Shown here one piece after another: positions 18,010 to 25,621 of a DNA stretch of 64,000 nucleotides. The stretch spans positions 558,001 to 622,000 of the forward strand of contig NZ_CP059055.1 of the NCBI RefSeq assembly GCF_014058685.1, in the 5' to 3' direction. Each line of letters begins with the position of its first letter. The first letter of the stretch is position 1. Under the pieces are notes generated by a model. That model saw only the letters and a list, made by a program, of their open reading frames with translations. It was not told the DNA's origin and searched no databases. The position numbers and the translations under genes are program-made. The stretch is from Lactobacillus johnsonii (lineage in GTDB: Bacteria > Bacillota > Bacilli > Lactobacillales > Lactobacillaceae).

Positions 18010-18795
18010 ATGAAAGAAAAGAAGAAGAACTATTTAGCAATCAATAAAACTAGTGTATCAATTAAGTGGCTCACAATAGCATCACTCGTCTATCTGCTAA
18101 TCTATACTGAAGCTGGTCAGATAGTAACAGCATTTTCTGAAATTTGGGCTCCAATATTATATTTAGTGATTGTTTGCTTTTTAGCACTGGGAGCAAAAAT
18201 ATTTTATAAAACAGATCGTGTTTTTATTAAGTTACCTAAAGAGGGTAAAGTTAAGATCTTAACCATTATCTTTTGTATTATGTTAATGGCTTTATACTTT
18301 TTAATGAATCTGATTACAAGTTGGGTCCAGGTCTTTAATTTAATGCCTGAAATGATGTGGTCTTCCATTTGTGTTGCTTTAGCTGCTGGAATTGGAGAGG
18401 AATTTCTTTGCCGTGTAACTTTGTTTAATTTATTTACCAAGATTTTTGAAAATAAACAGTACGTTTTGCTTTGGTCGAGCATTTTTTCCTCAGTTTTATT
18501 TGGATTATTTCATTTGATTAACTTAGGACATGGGGCAGCGCTAGATGCAACTTTCCAACAAGTTTATTATGCAACTGCTGTTGGATTAGCTTTCTCCTAT
18601 CTGCATATTTTTACTAATCGAATCTGGCCATGTATTCTAATGCATTTTTTGTTAGATTTACAACCCAATATTGCAAATATGAATGCTGAAGTTTCACCAT
18701 GGGGTCCGATATTAATTATTTTTGGAATTGTAATAATTGTTTCGATAATTTGTATTTATGCCTTTAATAAAAGGATTAATAAAATTGAAAATTAA
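18010..18795 (+). CDS. CPBP family intramembrane glutamic endopeptidase
   Basis: Abi/CAAX-type membrane protease of 261 residues with about eight spans. Motif 1 EExxxR is GEEFLCR near residue 128, motif 2 FxxxH is FGLFHL, and motif 3 is ILMHFLLDL. In lactobacilli such proteins process or give immunity to bacteriocin-like peptides, though the role of this one is unknown. It lies 15 bp after the AEC gene and closes the operon. Confidence 0.88.
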   Translation: MKEKKKNYLAINKTSVSIKWLTIASLVYLLIYTEAGQIVTAFSEIWAPILYLVIVCFLALGAKIFYKTDRVFIKLPKEGKVKILTIIFCIMLMALYFLMNLITSWVQVFNLMPEMMWSSICVALAAGIGEEFLCRVTLFNLFTKIFENKQYVLLWSSIFSSVLFGLFHLINLGHGAALDATFQQVYYATAVGLAFSYLHIFTNRIWPCILMHFLLDLQPNIANMNAEVSPWGPILIIFGIVIIVSIICIYAFNKRINKIEN

Positions 18796-18824
18796 AAAAA
18801 GCAGATCGACTGATCTGCTTTTTT
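18795..18824. terminator. terminator between CPBP gene and convergent glpF
   Basis: AAGCAGATC / GATCTGCTT hairpin with A-run before and T-run after; usable from both strands. Confidence 0.88.
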
Positions 18825-18834
18825 GTCTGAATAA

Positions 18835-19587
18835 TTAAAGTCCAAATGGAATCTTGTAAAGGAAAATTCCAATGATTGCACCTAAGATAGGGGCAACTAC
18901 AGGAACCCAACCATAGCTCCAGTGAGCATCCTTTTTATTAGGAATTGGTAAGATTGAGTAAACAAGTCTTGGACCGAAGTCACGTGCTGGGTTAAGGGCT
19001 GGGCCAGTTGGACCACCAAGTGCCATAACCAAAGCAGTGATTAAGAATCCTACACCGATATTGGCAATGTCAACTGCTTGTTTGAAGAACATACCCTTGT
19101 ATAAACCGATTGCAACAAACATCAAGACACCAGTACCGACAAGCTCAGAAATGAAACCATTCCATTTACTGTTAACACAGTCACTAGTAGCAAAACATGC
19201 AAAAACAATGTTAGAGTCGGTAGATTTTTTGATGTATGGCCAGTAAATAGTGATAATAAGAAGTTGACCACAAATTGCGCCAAGAACTTGTGAAATAATG
19301 TAAGGTGTTACTTGTGCCCAAGGGAAGACACCAGCAGTAGCTTGAGCAAGTGTAACGGCTGGATTAAGGTGATTACCAGAAATTGATCCAAAAAGCATTG
19401 CTGGAAGCATAACACCAAAACCAAAACTGAAGGCAATTAAAATCCAACCCCCATTGGCTTTGCCATCATGAGCATTACCAGTAGTTCCTTTTAAAAATGA
19501 GTTGGCAACGGCACCGTTACCAAACATAACCATGATTAGTGTACCGAAAAATTCGGCAAAATACTTGAGCATCCAACTATGTTCCAT
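18835..19587 (-). CDS. glpF: aquaglyceroporin, GlpF-like
   Basis: MIP-family channel for glycerol and other small solutes. The two NPA half-helix motifs are at residues 75-77 (NHLNPAVTLA) and 199-201 (ALNPARDFGPR). The Asp after the second NPA marks the glycerol-conducting subgroup. The 250 residues give six spans. Related lactobacillar channels can also pass lactic acid. The annotated ATG has only a distant AGAGG, so the start is moderately sure. Confidence 0.92.
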   Translation of the reverse strand: MEHSWMLKYFAEFFGTLIMVMFGNGAVANSFLKGTTGNAHDGKANGGWILIAFSFGFGVMLPAMLFGSISGNHLNPAVTLAQATAGVFPWAQVTPYIISQVLGAICGQLLIITIYWPYIKKSTDSNIVFACFATSDCVNSKWNGFISELVGTGVLMFVAIGLYKGMFFKQAVDIANIGVGFLITALVMALGGPTGPALNPARDFGPRLVYSILPIPNKKDAHWSYGWVPVVAPILGAIIGIFLYKIPFGL

Positions 19588-19688
19588 AAGATACTTTTTT
19601 CCTCTCTTGAAAAAATAAGTGAAAAATAAACACAGCTACTGATTATACCTAAGTTTACAAAAAAAGCATAGATATTTTTTAAAGAATC

Positions 19689-19770
19689 TTGCAATTTTAA
19701 GCAAAAAGTTTGCATAATAAGAAGATAAATGTCCAAGCTCTAATTACAAAATGTAATAAGGGCTCTTTTT
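19689..19770 (+). promoter_or_regulatory. promoter and terminator-like leader of the first DHA2 exporter gene
   Basis: A TTGCAA at 19689-19694 and CATAAT at 19713-19718 form a plausible promoter with an 18-bp spacer. Downstream, AGCTCTAATTAC (19736-19747) pairs with GTAATAAGGGCT (19753-19764) with G-U pairs and one mismatch, followed by a T-run: an intrinsic terminator inside the 5' leader. A four-codon frame (ATG TCC AAG CTC TAA) starts at 19729, overlapping the hairpin. This is the layout of attenuation; control is inferred. Confidence 0.55.
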
Positions 19771-19791
19771 GTTGTTGAGGGAAGTGCTTTA

Positions 19792-21270
19792 ATGAATAAA
19801 AAACAGATTACGATGGTGACTGTAGCGTTGATGTTAGGGAACGTTATGGCAGGTTTAGATGGAACTATTACTAATACGGCTATTCCTGCCATCGTTTCAG
19901 CGCTACATGGGATCCAATTTATGGGATGGATTGTGGCGATCTATCTCTTAGGAATGTCTGTTTCAATACCAATTTGGACAAAAATTGGAGAAAAAATTAC
20001 TAATAAATTAGCTTTTGAGATTGCACTAGTGCTGTTTGTTTTAGGTTCAACGCTTGAAGGACTAGCACCTAATATCTACTTTTTCTTAGTTGCCCGAATG
20101 ATTATGGGAATTGGTGGTGGAGGAATGGGGTCCTTGCCTTATATTATTGCAGGATACGTCTTTCCAAATATTAAGAAAAGAACTCAAGTTTTAGGATATT
20201 TGACAGCTAGTTTCAATGGAGCAGCAATTTTAGGACCTTTAGTGGGAGGTTGGCTAATTGATGCTCTATCATGGCACTGGGTATTTTATATTAATATTCC
20301 AATTGGTTTAGTTGCTTTGTTAATTTCCTTGATCTACTACAAGCCAGTTACACCAAAAACTGCCCCAGTTTTTGATTTACAAGGGGCGTTTTTGTTAGTA
20401 AGTGGTTTAATTATGTTTTTAATGGGAATCCAACTCTTGGGATTAACAGCAACTTGGATTGTAGTAGGGTTGATCCTATTTAGCTTAGTTTTACTGATCT
20501 TTTTCTTTTTGCATGAAGCTAAAGCGGAGAATCCAATTATTCCTTTATCTATTTTTAGTAATCATGATCTAAATGGTGATTTGATTTTATTTGCGACTAC
20601 GTGGGGAGCTTTTATTGCTGTAAATACATATTTGCCAATGTGGGCTCAAGCTCTTTTAGGAATGTCGGCTTTAATGGGTGGGATGACGTTAATTACTAAC
20701 TCCATCGTTGAAATTATTGCTTCTCAAACAGTTGCCACAATTCAAGAGAAAATTAGAACTTTTACGCCAGTAATGATTGGAATTGTTACAATGATGATTT
20801 CATCTGGTGGTCTTTTCTTAGCTAATGATCAAACTCCTCTCTGGATATTAATTTTGATTGGGGCATTTTCCGGCATTGGAGTAGGATTTATTTTTGTTGC
20901 ACTTCAAGTAAAAGTACAAATCGATGCTGGAATGGAAGATATGGCAACTGCGACCTCAACTTCTTATTTAATTAGAATTTTAGCTCAAACTGTTATGGCA
21001 GCCGTATACGGGGTCATCATGAATTTAGCGTTAGCGAGTGGCATTAATACCCATTCAAATATCACGATGCATATGATGAATGAACTAAGTGACGCAAAAT
21101 CAGCTAAATTATTGCCACAATCCTTATTGCCAGAAATGCGGAAAATTTTTCACAGTGGTATTCATGAAATTATGGCAGTCTCTTTTATTTTGTTGATAAT
21201 TGCTACTGTCTTTAATTTTTATTTCAATTTTAGGCAGCCAAATAAAAAACTTAATAGATCATCAAAATAA
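19792..21270 (+). CDS. DHA2 family (EmrB/QacA-type) multidrug exporter, copy 1
   Basis: MFS transporter of 492 residues with 14 predicted spans. The N-terminal LDGTITNTAIPAI is the DHA2 motif D1 region, and GGWLIDALSWHWVFYINIPIG is the typical motif in the fifth span region. Probable role is proton-driven drug or toxic-compound export. RBS GAGGGAAG. It is a close paralogue of the next gene, so the pair arose by tandem duplication. Confidence 0.9.
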   Translation: MNKKQITMVTVALMLGNVMAGLDGTITNTAIPAIVSALHGIQFMGWIVAIYLLGMSVSIPIWTKIGEKITNKLAFEIALVLFVLGSTLEGLAPNIYFFLVARMIMGIGGGGMGSLPYIIAGYVFPNIKKRTQVLGYLTASFNGAAILGPLVGGWLIDALSWHWVFYINIPIGLVALLISLIYYKPVTPKTAPVFDLQGAFLLVSGLIMFLMGIQLLGLTATWIVVGLILFSLVLLIFFFLHEAKAENPIIPLSIFSNHDLNGDLILFATTWGAFIAVNTYLPMWAQALLGMSALMGGMTLITNSIVEIIASQTVATIQEKIRTFTPVMIGIVTMMISSGGLFLANDQTPLWILILIGAFSGIGVGFIFVALQVKVQIDAGMEDMATATSTSYLIRILAQTVMAAVYGVIMNLALASGINTHSNITMHMMNELSDAKSAKLLPQSLLPEMRKIFHSGIHEIMAVSFILLIIATVFNFYFNFRQPNKKLNRSSK

Positions 21271-21318
21271 AGCTTGTGTTTAAGGAATTAAGCAAGTATA
21301 TTTTAGATAAGATTATTA

Positions 21319-21352
21319 TCCTTGATTATTGCAAAATAATTGGGGCTTTTTA
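21319..21352 (+). terminator. terminator-like hairpin between the two DHA2 genes
   Basis: CCTTGATTATT pairs fully, counting G-U, with AATAATTGGGG, followed by CTTTTT. It resembles the leader hairpin of the first copy in sequence (AATAAGGGGCT-like end) and distance to the next start. It may end the first gene and attenuate the second. Confidence 0.6.
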
Positions 21353-21376
21353 TTTCATAGAAAAGTAGGTGTACTG

Positions 21377-22828
21377 ATGACAAAAAAGCAAGTAACGATG
21401 GTCACATTTGCTATGGTTTTGGCAAATGTAATGGCGGGATTAGATAGTACGATTATTAATACAGCGATTCCAGCTATTATTGCAGACTTACATGGAATTC
21501 AATTAATGGGATGGATAATTGCTATTATGCTCTTAGGAATGTCTGTTTCAACCCCAATTTGGACTAAAGTTGGGGAAAAGATTGGTAATAAGTCGGCTTT
21601 TGAATTATCGTTACTCTTTTTTGTATTAGGGTCACTTTTTCAGGGACTGGCAAATAATATGTATTTTTTCCTTTTAGCTCGAGCTTTAATGGGAGTAGGA
21701 GCTGGAGGAATGGGCTCGCTACCCTATATAATGGCTGGTTTTATCTTTGATAATATTAAAGCGAGAACAAAAATTTTAGGTTATTTAGGGGCTGCCTTTA
21801 GTGTGGCAGCTATTATCGGACCACTAGTTGGTGGTTATTTGGTTGATTCACTTTCTTGGCATTGGGTCTTTTATATCAATATTCCGATTGGACTTTTAGC
21901 AATTTTTCTTTCATTACTCTACTATCGTGAAGGTACAATTAAAGAGACTCCAAAGTTTGATGTATTGGGCTCTTTCCTAATTATTGTTGGTTTAACTTTA
22001 CTTTTATTAGGAATCCAACTTCTTGGTTTAACTAGCAGCTGGATTGTGATCAGCTTAGTCGTTGCTGGCATAGTTTTACTAGTCTTATTTTTTATGCATG
22101 AAGAAAATCACCCCAATCCAGTTGTACCGATTAGCATGTTTAAAAATCGTGCTTTAGTTGGAGATTTTTTACTTTTTATTTTTAGCTGGGGAGCTTTTTT
22201 AGCTGTAAATACCTATTTGCCAATGTGGGCGCAAGGATTACTTGGAACCACTGCATTACTTGGCGGGATGACGCTAATTCCTAATTCTTTAGTTGATGTT
22301 GTAGGGACTTTAGTAGTTAACCCCTTAAAAGCACGCTTTAGTAATCGAACTCTGCTCTCAATGGGATTAATTTGTATTTTGATTTCGTCTTTAGGTTTAG
22401 CACTAGCGCCGCAAAGTACTAACATTTGGTGGTTAGCTGGTATCGGAACTTTTTCTGGCTTTGGTGTGGGTTTTATTTTTGTTTTACTTCAAATAAAAGT
22501 TCAGGTTGATGCTAGTGAAAAAAATATGGCCCCAGCAACTTCACTCTCGTATTTAATTCGTATTCTTGCTCAAACGATAATGGCAGCTGTTTATGGTGTA
22601 ATTATGAATATGGAATTAGCGCGGGGTGTAAGAGAGAATCATGGAATAACAATGAGCATGCTTAATAAATTAAGTGATGCATCTTCCGCAAAAAGTTTGC
22701 CGCAGAATTTACTTCCAACAATGAGAAATATTTTTCATTTAGGACTTCAAGAAATTATGTGGTGTGCGACCGCCTTATTAGTAATTGCAATTGGTTTAAA
22801 TTTAGTATTTAACAAAAAGAGTAAATAA
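21377..22828 (+). CDS. DHA2 family multidrug exporter, copy 2
   Basis: Paralogue of the upstream exporter, 483 residues from the ATG at 21377. AAAGTAGGTG upstream of it is the better RBS; an upstream TTG frame at 21329 runs through the hairpin and is unlikely. Motifs LDSTIINTAIPAI and GGYLVDSLSWHWVFYINIPIG match copy 1. Fourteen spans predicted. Substrate unknown. A bidirectional terminator follows. Confidence 0.9.
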   Translation: MTKKQVTMVTFAMVLANVMAGLDSTIINTAIPAIIADLHGIQLMGWIIAIMLLGMSVSTPIWTKVGEKIGNKSAFELSLLFFVLGSLFQGLANNMYFFLLARALMGVGAGGMGSLPYIMAGFIFDNIKARTKILGYLGAAFSVAAIIGPLVGGYLVDSLSWHWVFYINIPIGLLAIFLSLLYYREGTIKETPKFDVLGSFLIIVGLTLLLLGIQLLGLTSSWIVISLVVAGIVLLVLFFMHEENHPNPVVPISMFKNRALVGDFLLFIFSWGAFLAVNTYLPMWAQGLLGTTALLGGMTLIPNSLVDVVGTLVVNPLKARFSNRTLLSMGLICILISSLGLALAPQSTNIWWLAGIGTFSGFGVGFIFVLLQIKVQVDASEKNMAPATSLSYLIRILAQTIMAAVYGVIMNMELARGVRENHGITMSMLNKLSDASSAKSLPQNLLPTMRNIFHLGLQEIMWCATALLVIAIGLNLVFNKKSK

Positions 22829-22877
22829 AAAGGTTGATAGATAATCGTTAAAGAAAACGACTATCTATCAACCTTTT
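22829..22877. terminator. bidirectional terminator
   Basis: AAAAGGTTGATAGATA..CGTT pairs with AACG..TATCTATCAACCTTTT. It serves the exporter and the convergent gene. Confidence 0.88.
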
Positions 22878-22897
22878 ACTTTATTAATTATTATTTA

Positions 22898-23461
22898 CTA
22901 ATTACTCTTTTTAATTTTGCCGACAGCTATTGGTAAAGTAACATGTGGACCATAGTTTAAAACGCTGCCTTGAACCGTATCTGGAAGAGATAAGCTGTTA
23001 GGCACGCCGTGAATATAAACTACGCGTTTATCTAGAGCTAGATCAGTTGTATTAAAGATTTCTTTAAAATGCTTCTTTAATTCATTTAAAGGAACATCAG
23101 CTTCGTATAGATAGTGACCATATTCATCAGCATGTGGATAAGAATCAGTAGGAATATTAATAGTTTCTGGATCTGCATTGAATGGAACCATCGTTGTACC
23201 TGATACCGGTTCAGTTTCTGGTAAATCGACAAAACCATCTCCGTTTAAGTCATTGTCCATTGTTGCTACATGAGCATCTTTACCATCAGGGAAACCATGG
23301 AAGTGTTGCCAGTGTTCGATGTTTGCTGGAGTGTCAAACATTTCAATCATAATATGTAGCGTATCTTGTTTCTCATCTTCAGTAAAAGTAGCAGTTCCGT
23401 GAGGAGAGCAAGCTATTTTTTCGGCATTAAGTGGTCCAATTTTAGCAATATATTTCTTCAT
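22898..23461 (-). CDS. hypothetical protein with an EF-hand-like calcium loop
   Basis: A 187-residue acidic cytoplasmic-looking protein without signal peptide. A loop at 71-82 (DLNGDGFVDLPE) has Asp/Asn/Asp/Asp/Glu at positions 1, 3, 5, 9 and 12, the full EF-hand ligand set. Histidine-rich segments HWQHFHGF (50-57) and VVYIHGV stand before and after, which recalls CHRD or Cu/Zn-SOD-like folds; this is only a pattern resemblance. RBS AAGGAA. The start region is covered by a long inverted repeat (see separate entry). I do not recognise the function. Confidence 0.75.
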   Translation of the reverse strand: MKKYIAKIGPLNAEKIACSPHGTATFTEDEKQDTLHIMIEMFDTPANIEHWQHFHGFPDGKDAHVATMDNDLNGDGFVDLPETEPVSGTTMVPFNADPETINIPTDSYPHADEYGHYLYEADVPLNELKKHFKEIFNTTDLALDKRVVYIHGVPNSLSLPDTVQGSVLNYGPHVTLPIAVGKIKKSN

Positions 23462-23527
23462 TTTAATTTCCTTCCTAAAAAATTAAACTTTCAACTGTAT
23501 TATAGAAAGGAAATTAAAATGAAGAAA
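23453..23527. repeat. 21-bp perfect inverted repeat across an RBS and start codon
   Basis: The arm at 23453-23473 is the complement of the arm at 23507-23527, with a 33-bp spacer. The left arm, read on the minus strand, contains the RBS and start codon of the EF-hand-like gene; the right arm is a mirrored copy that reads RBS-ATG-AAG-AAA on the plus strand but meets a stop after four codons. A minus-strand TATAAT lies in the spacer (23499-23504). Confidence 0.85.
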
Positions 23528-23620
23528 ATATGATGCTTAGAAATTATTGTTAGATAATGATAGGAGAAGATTTAACTATTAATGACGATATGATTCTCAA
23601 TTATTTGTAATGTAATTAAA

Positions 23621-23844
23621 GAGGAGGACAAATTATTAGACGACGAACTTTCACTTATCATTGATATGACAATTAAACCAATACCTTTTATTGAGACGGT
23701 GCCAGATGTAAAATTAAGTTTGTCAGCAGAACAAGTTAAGCAATTGTGGTAGTAACGGGAGTAGCAGCTATTCTTGTAGTATTTAGTATAGCTGGTTTTT
23801 CAATTGCATCTTTGGGAGGAATCATTTCAGGATTATTGGTTTGA
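23621..23844 (+). pseudogene. remnant of a small membrane protein gene
   Basis: A GAGGAGG RBS at 23621 is followed by a frame without start codon (TTA TTA GAC GAC GAA) that reads IIDMTIKPIPFIETVPDVK and ends in SAEQVKQLW then TAG. A one-base shift continues into a hydrophobic helix (VVTGVAAILVVFSIAGFSIA) and GGIISGLLV to the TGA at 23842. Joined, this is a 70-residue one-span protein with a Gly-rich end, similar in layout to small bacteriocin-like or holin-like proteins. Family unknown. Confidence 0.4.
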
Positions 23845-24033
23845 TAAATTAATGTAATGTTTGCTTTTTATTATTTGATTATTGTATAAATCATAGTGTG
23901 AAAGCAACTTCTGATTTTGTTTCTTAGATATTATGAACAGAACAAAATAATATTTAACTTTATAATTTTGTTTAATCTTTATTGGTCCTGATAAAATAAG
24001 AAATTTTTTCGTGCTAATAATAAAATTGTACTT

Positions 24034-24420
24034 TTATTTTTTTAGAGCAATTTTCCAGATTTTTATCTTCTTGAAGCTGTCATCTAAGTTGCTTCTGTTT
24101 TGTATAGGATAATTGAGAGGAATGGCAATATTAGATGGAAGAAGTTTTGCATATATTAAACCAAGGAATAAAGAAATTAAACATGGACTTAAAAGTATCA
24201 AAAGAATGTATAAATTAAATCTAAAAATAGGATAAAAAGTAAATATTAATAAACAGATTATATAACTTACCCAATACACTATATATGAAAAACAATGTAT
24301 GAGACGCAATTTGTGAAAATTAGGAAAAAATAAGTTAAAAAAGGCTGCCAAACTGCTACACTTAAATACATCCCATTTAGTTAAATGGGAAACAAAAATA
24401 GGGTTATCTTGTGAATTCAT
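24034..24420 (-). CDS. hypothetical small membrane protein
   Basis: A 128-residue protein with two adjoining hydrophobic segments (LIHCFSYIVYWVSYIICLLIFTF region and LYILLILLSPCLISLFLGLIY region) between polar ends and a Lys-rich C-terminus. I chose the ATG at 24420 because AAAGGTG lies six bases upstream; a GTG at 24429 falls inside that RBS. No family recognised. It lies in a low-density, AT-rich accessory patch. Confidence 0.6.
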   Translation of the reverse strand: MNSQDNPIFVSHLTKWDVFKCSSLAAFFNLFFPNFHKLRLIHCFSYIVYWVSYIICLLIFTFYPIFRFNLYILLILLSPCLISLFLGLIYAKLLPSNIAIPLNYPIQNRSNLDDSFKKIKIWKIALKK

Positions 24421-24513
24421 GAAAAACACCTTTCGAAAGTTATAGATGTTATGTTTTTAAAAGATGAAAAGTTGAATGTCAAAATTAATTAGTTTAAAGA
24501 AAAGAGGAGAGGA

Positions 24514-24840
24514 TTGAGTACAAAGGACTATATAGAATTAGTAGAGCTGACTTTATGGATTATTAGTATTATTAGTGTGACTGTATTAGGGTATGTTCAT
24601 TTTAAGGAAAAACAACAAATATATTTTATCCAACTTGCTAGACAGCTAATGATTGATTATGTATATTTTTATGATAAAGAACTTATCTCAAATGAGAAAA
24701 AGTTAAATAATGTAGTAAGAGCAGTTGTGACCAGCTTAGAGAAAAAAGGATTCGTAGTTTCTGAAAATGATGTAAAAAATATCATTGCTGGTATTGAAAA
24801 GATAGTAACTGACTTACGATTGAAACAGATTAATAGTTAA
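24514..24840 (+). CDS. LLH-type phage-holin-like protein
   Basis: A 108-residue protein with one N-terminal membrane span (LTLWIISIISVTVLGYVHF), a helical middle and a C-terminal segment VVRAVVTSLEKKGFVVSENDVKNIIAGIEKIV. This layout is that of LLH-family holins, which form membrane lesions for endolysin release. TTG start at 24514 behind GAGGAGAGGA; no ATG is available. No endolysin or tail gene is near, so it is an orphan or has been recruited for another role. Confidence 0.55.
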   Translation: MSTKDYIELVELTLWIISIISVTVLGYVHFKEKQQIYFIQLARQLMIDYVYFYDKELISNEKKLNNVVRAVVTSLEKKGFVVSENDVKNIIAGIEKIVTDLRLKQINS

Positions 24841-24893
24841 AGCAATAGGGGCGAGCAGACAAGCTTGTCCCTATTTTATATAGCATTAGAAAT

Positions 24894-25496
24894 TTGATTT
24901 TTAAAGAAAAGTATTTTTTAATTAAAGAAGTAAATTATAATTTAGAAAAGAGAAGGATTCTTATTTTAGACGAACAACCCGCCCGATGGGGCTCTAAGAA
25001 TTATCATAAAGTTAAAGATTTATATTATAGTGCTTTTCCAGAATGGGAAAGGTTTTCTTGGTTCTCAATGGTATTAATGAGTTTTCGAAGAAAACTAAAG
25101 CTGAATGCTGTCTATGATGGAGAAACATTTTGTGGGATGATTTGTTACTACATTAGTGATTCTACTGTGTACTTAGCCTATTTGGCTGTCACTGCAGAAT
25201 TGCGTGGCAATGGATATGGAAGCAAAATTTTACATATGCTTGAAGAAAAATATCCAGAGCAGCAAATTGTATTAGATATTGAACCACTTGATCCTGATGC
25301 AGAGAATTATCATCAACGTGTTAGCCGATTGCGGTTTTATCAAAAGAATGGTTGGCGTAGAACTCACCAGATGTTAATCGATGCAGATGGTGAATTTGAA
25401 GCATTAGTAGATCAAAACCATTTTGATAAAAAAGATTTTGCCAAAACATTGAAACAAATGAGTTTAGGTTTTTATCGTTTTAGAATTGAAAAATAA
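24894..25496 (+). CDS. GNAT family N-acetyltransferase
   Basis: A 200-residue GNAT-fold protein from TTG 24894. The acetyl-CoA binding motif A is LAVTAELRGNGYGSKIL (R/QxxGxG/A as RGNGYG), followed by the motif B region SRLRFYQKNGW. Substrate unknown. The start is doubtful: the TTG lacks a ribosome site, while AGAGAAGG at 24950-24957 is well formed but followed only by ATT in frame. The N-terminal 20-25 residues may not be real. A terminator closes the gene. Confidence 0.75.
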   Translation: MIFKEKYFLIKEVNYNLEKRRILILDEQPARWGSKNYHKVKDLYYSAFPEWERFSWFSMVLMSFRRKLKLNAVYDGETFCGMICYYISDSTVYLAYLAVTAELRGNGYGSKILHMLEEKYPEQQIVLDIEPLDPDAENYHQRVSRLRFYQKNGWRRTHQMLIDADGEFEALVDQNHFDKKDFAKTLKQMSLGFYRFRIEK

Positions 25497-25502
25497 TATC
25501 TT

Positions 25503-25534
25503 TAGTCACTCAATAGTTGAGTGACTATTTTTTT
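25503..25534 (+). terminator. intrinsic terminator after the GNAT gene
   Basis: TAGTCACTCAA / TTGAGTGACTA followed by T-run. Confidence 0.88.
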
Positions 25535-25541
25535 ATGAAAA

Positions 25542-25600
25542 AGTATAAAATAGTATAAAAATAGATTTAAAGTATAAAATAGTATAAAATAGTATAAAAA
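25542..25600. repeat. five 10-bp direct repeats upstream of the AAA ATPase gene
   Basis: Units of AGTATAAAAT (last base A in two) begin at 25542, 25552, 25571, 25581 and 25591, with a 9-bp spacer after the second. The 10-bp step is about one helical turn. The array ends 8 bp before the RBS (GGAGGTG) and contains several TATAAA-like hexamers, so it overlaps the likely promoter. Confidence 0.85.
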
Positions 25601-25621
25601 TAATAATAGGAGGTGAGATAC

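Noticed and set aside
21329-21376. TTG start for the second DHA2 exporter
   Set aside because: The added residues are encoded by the hairpin before the gene, and AAAGTAGGTG marks the ATG at 21377.
25542-25600. Possible CRISPR array
   Set aside because: Units are only 10 bp with no unique spacers and no cas genes; it fits an operator or iteron array.
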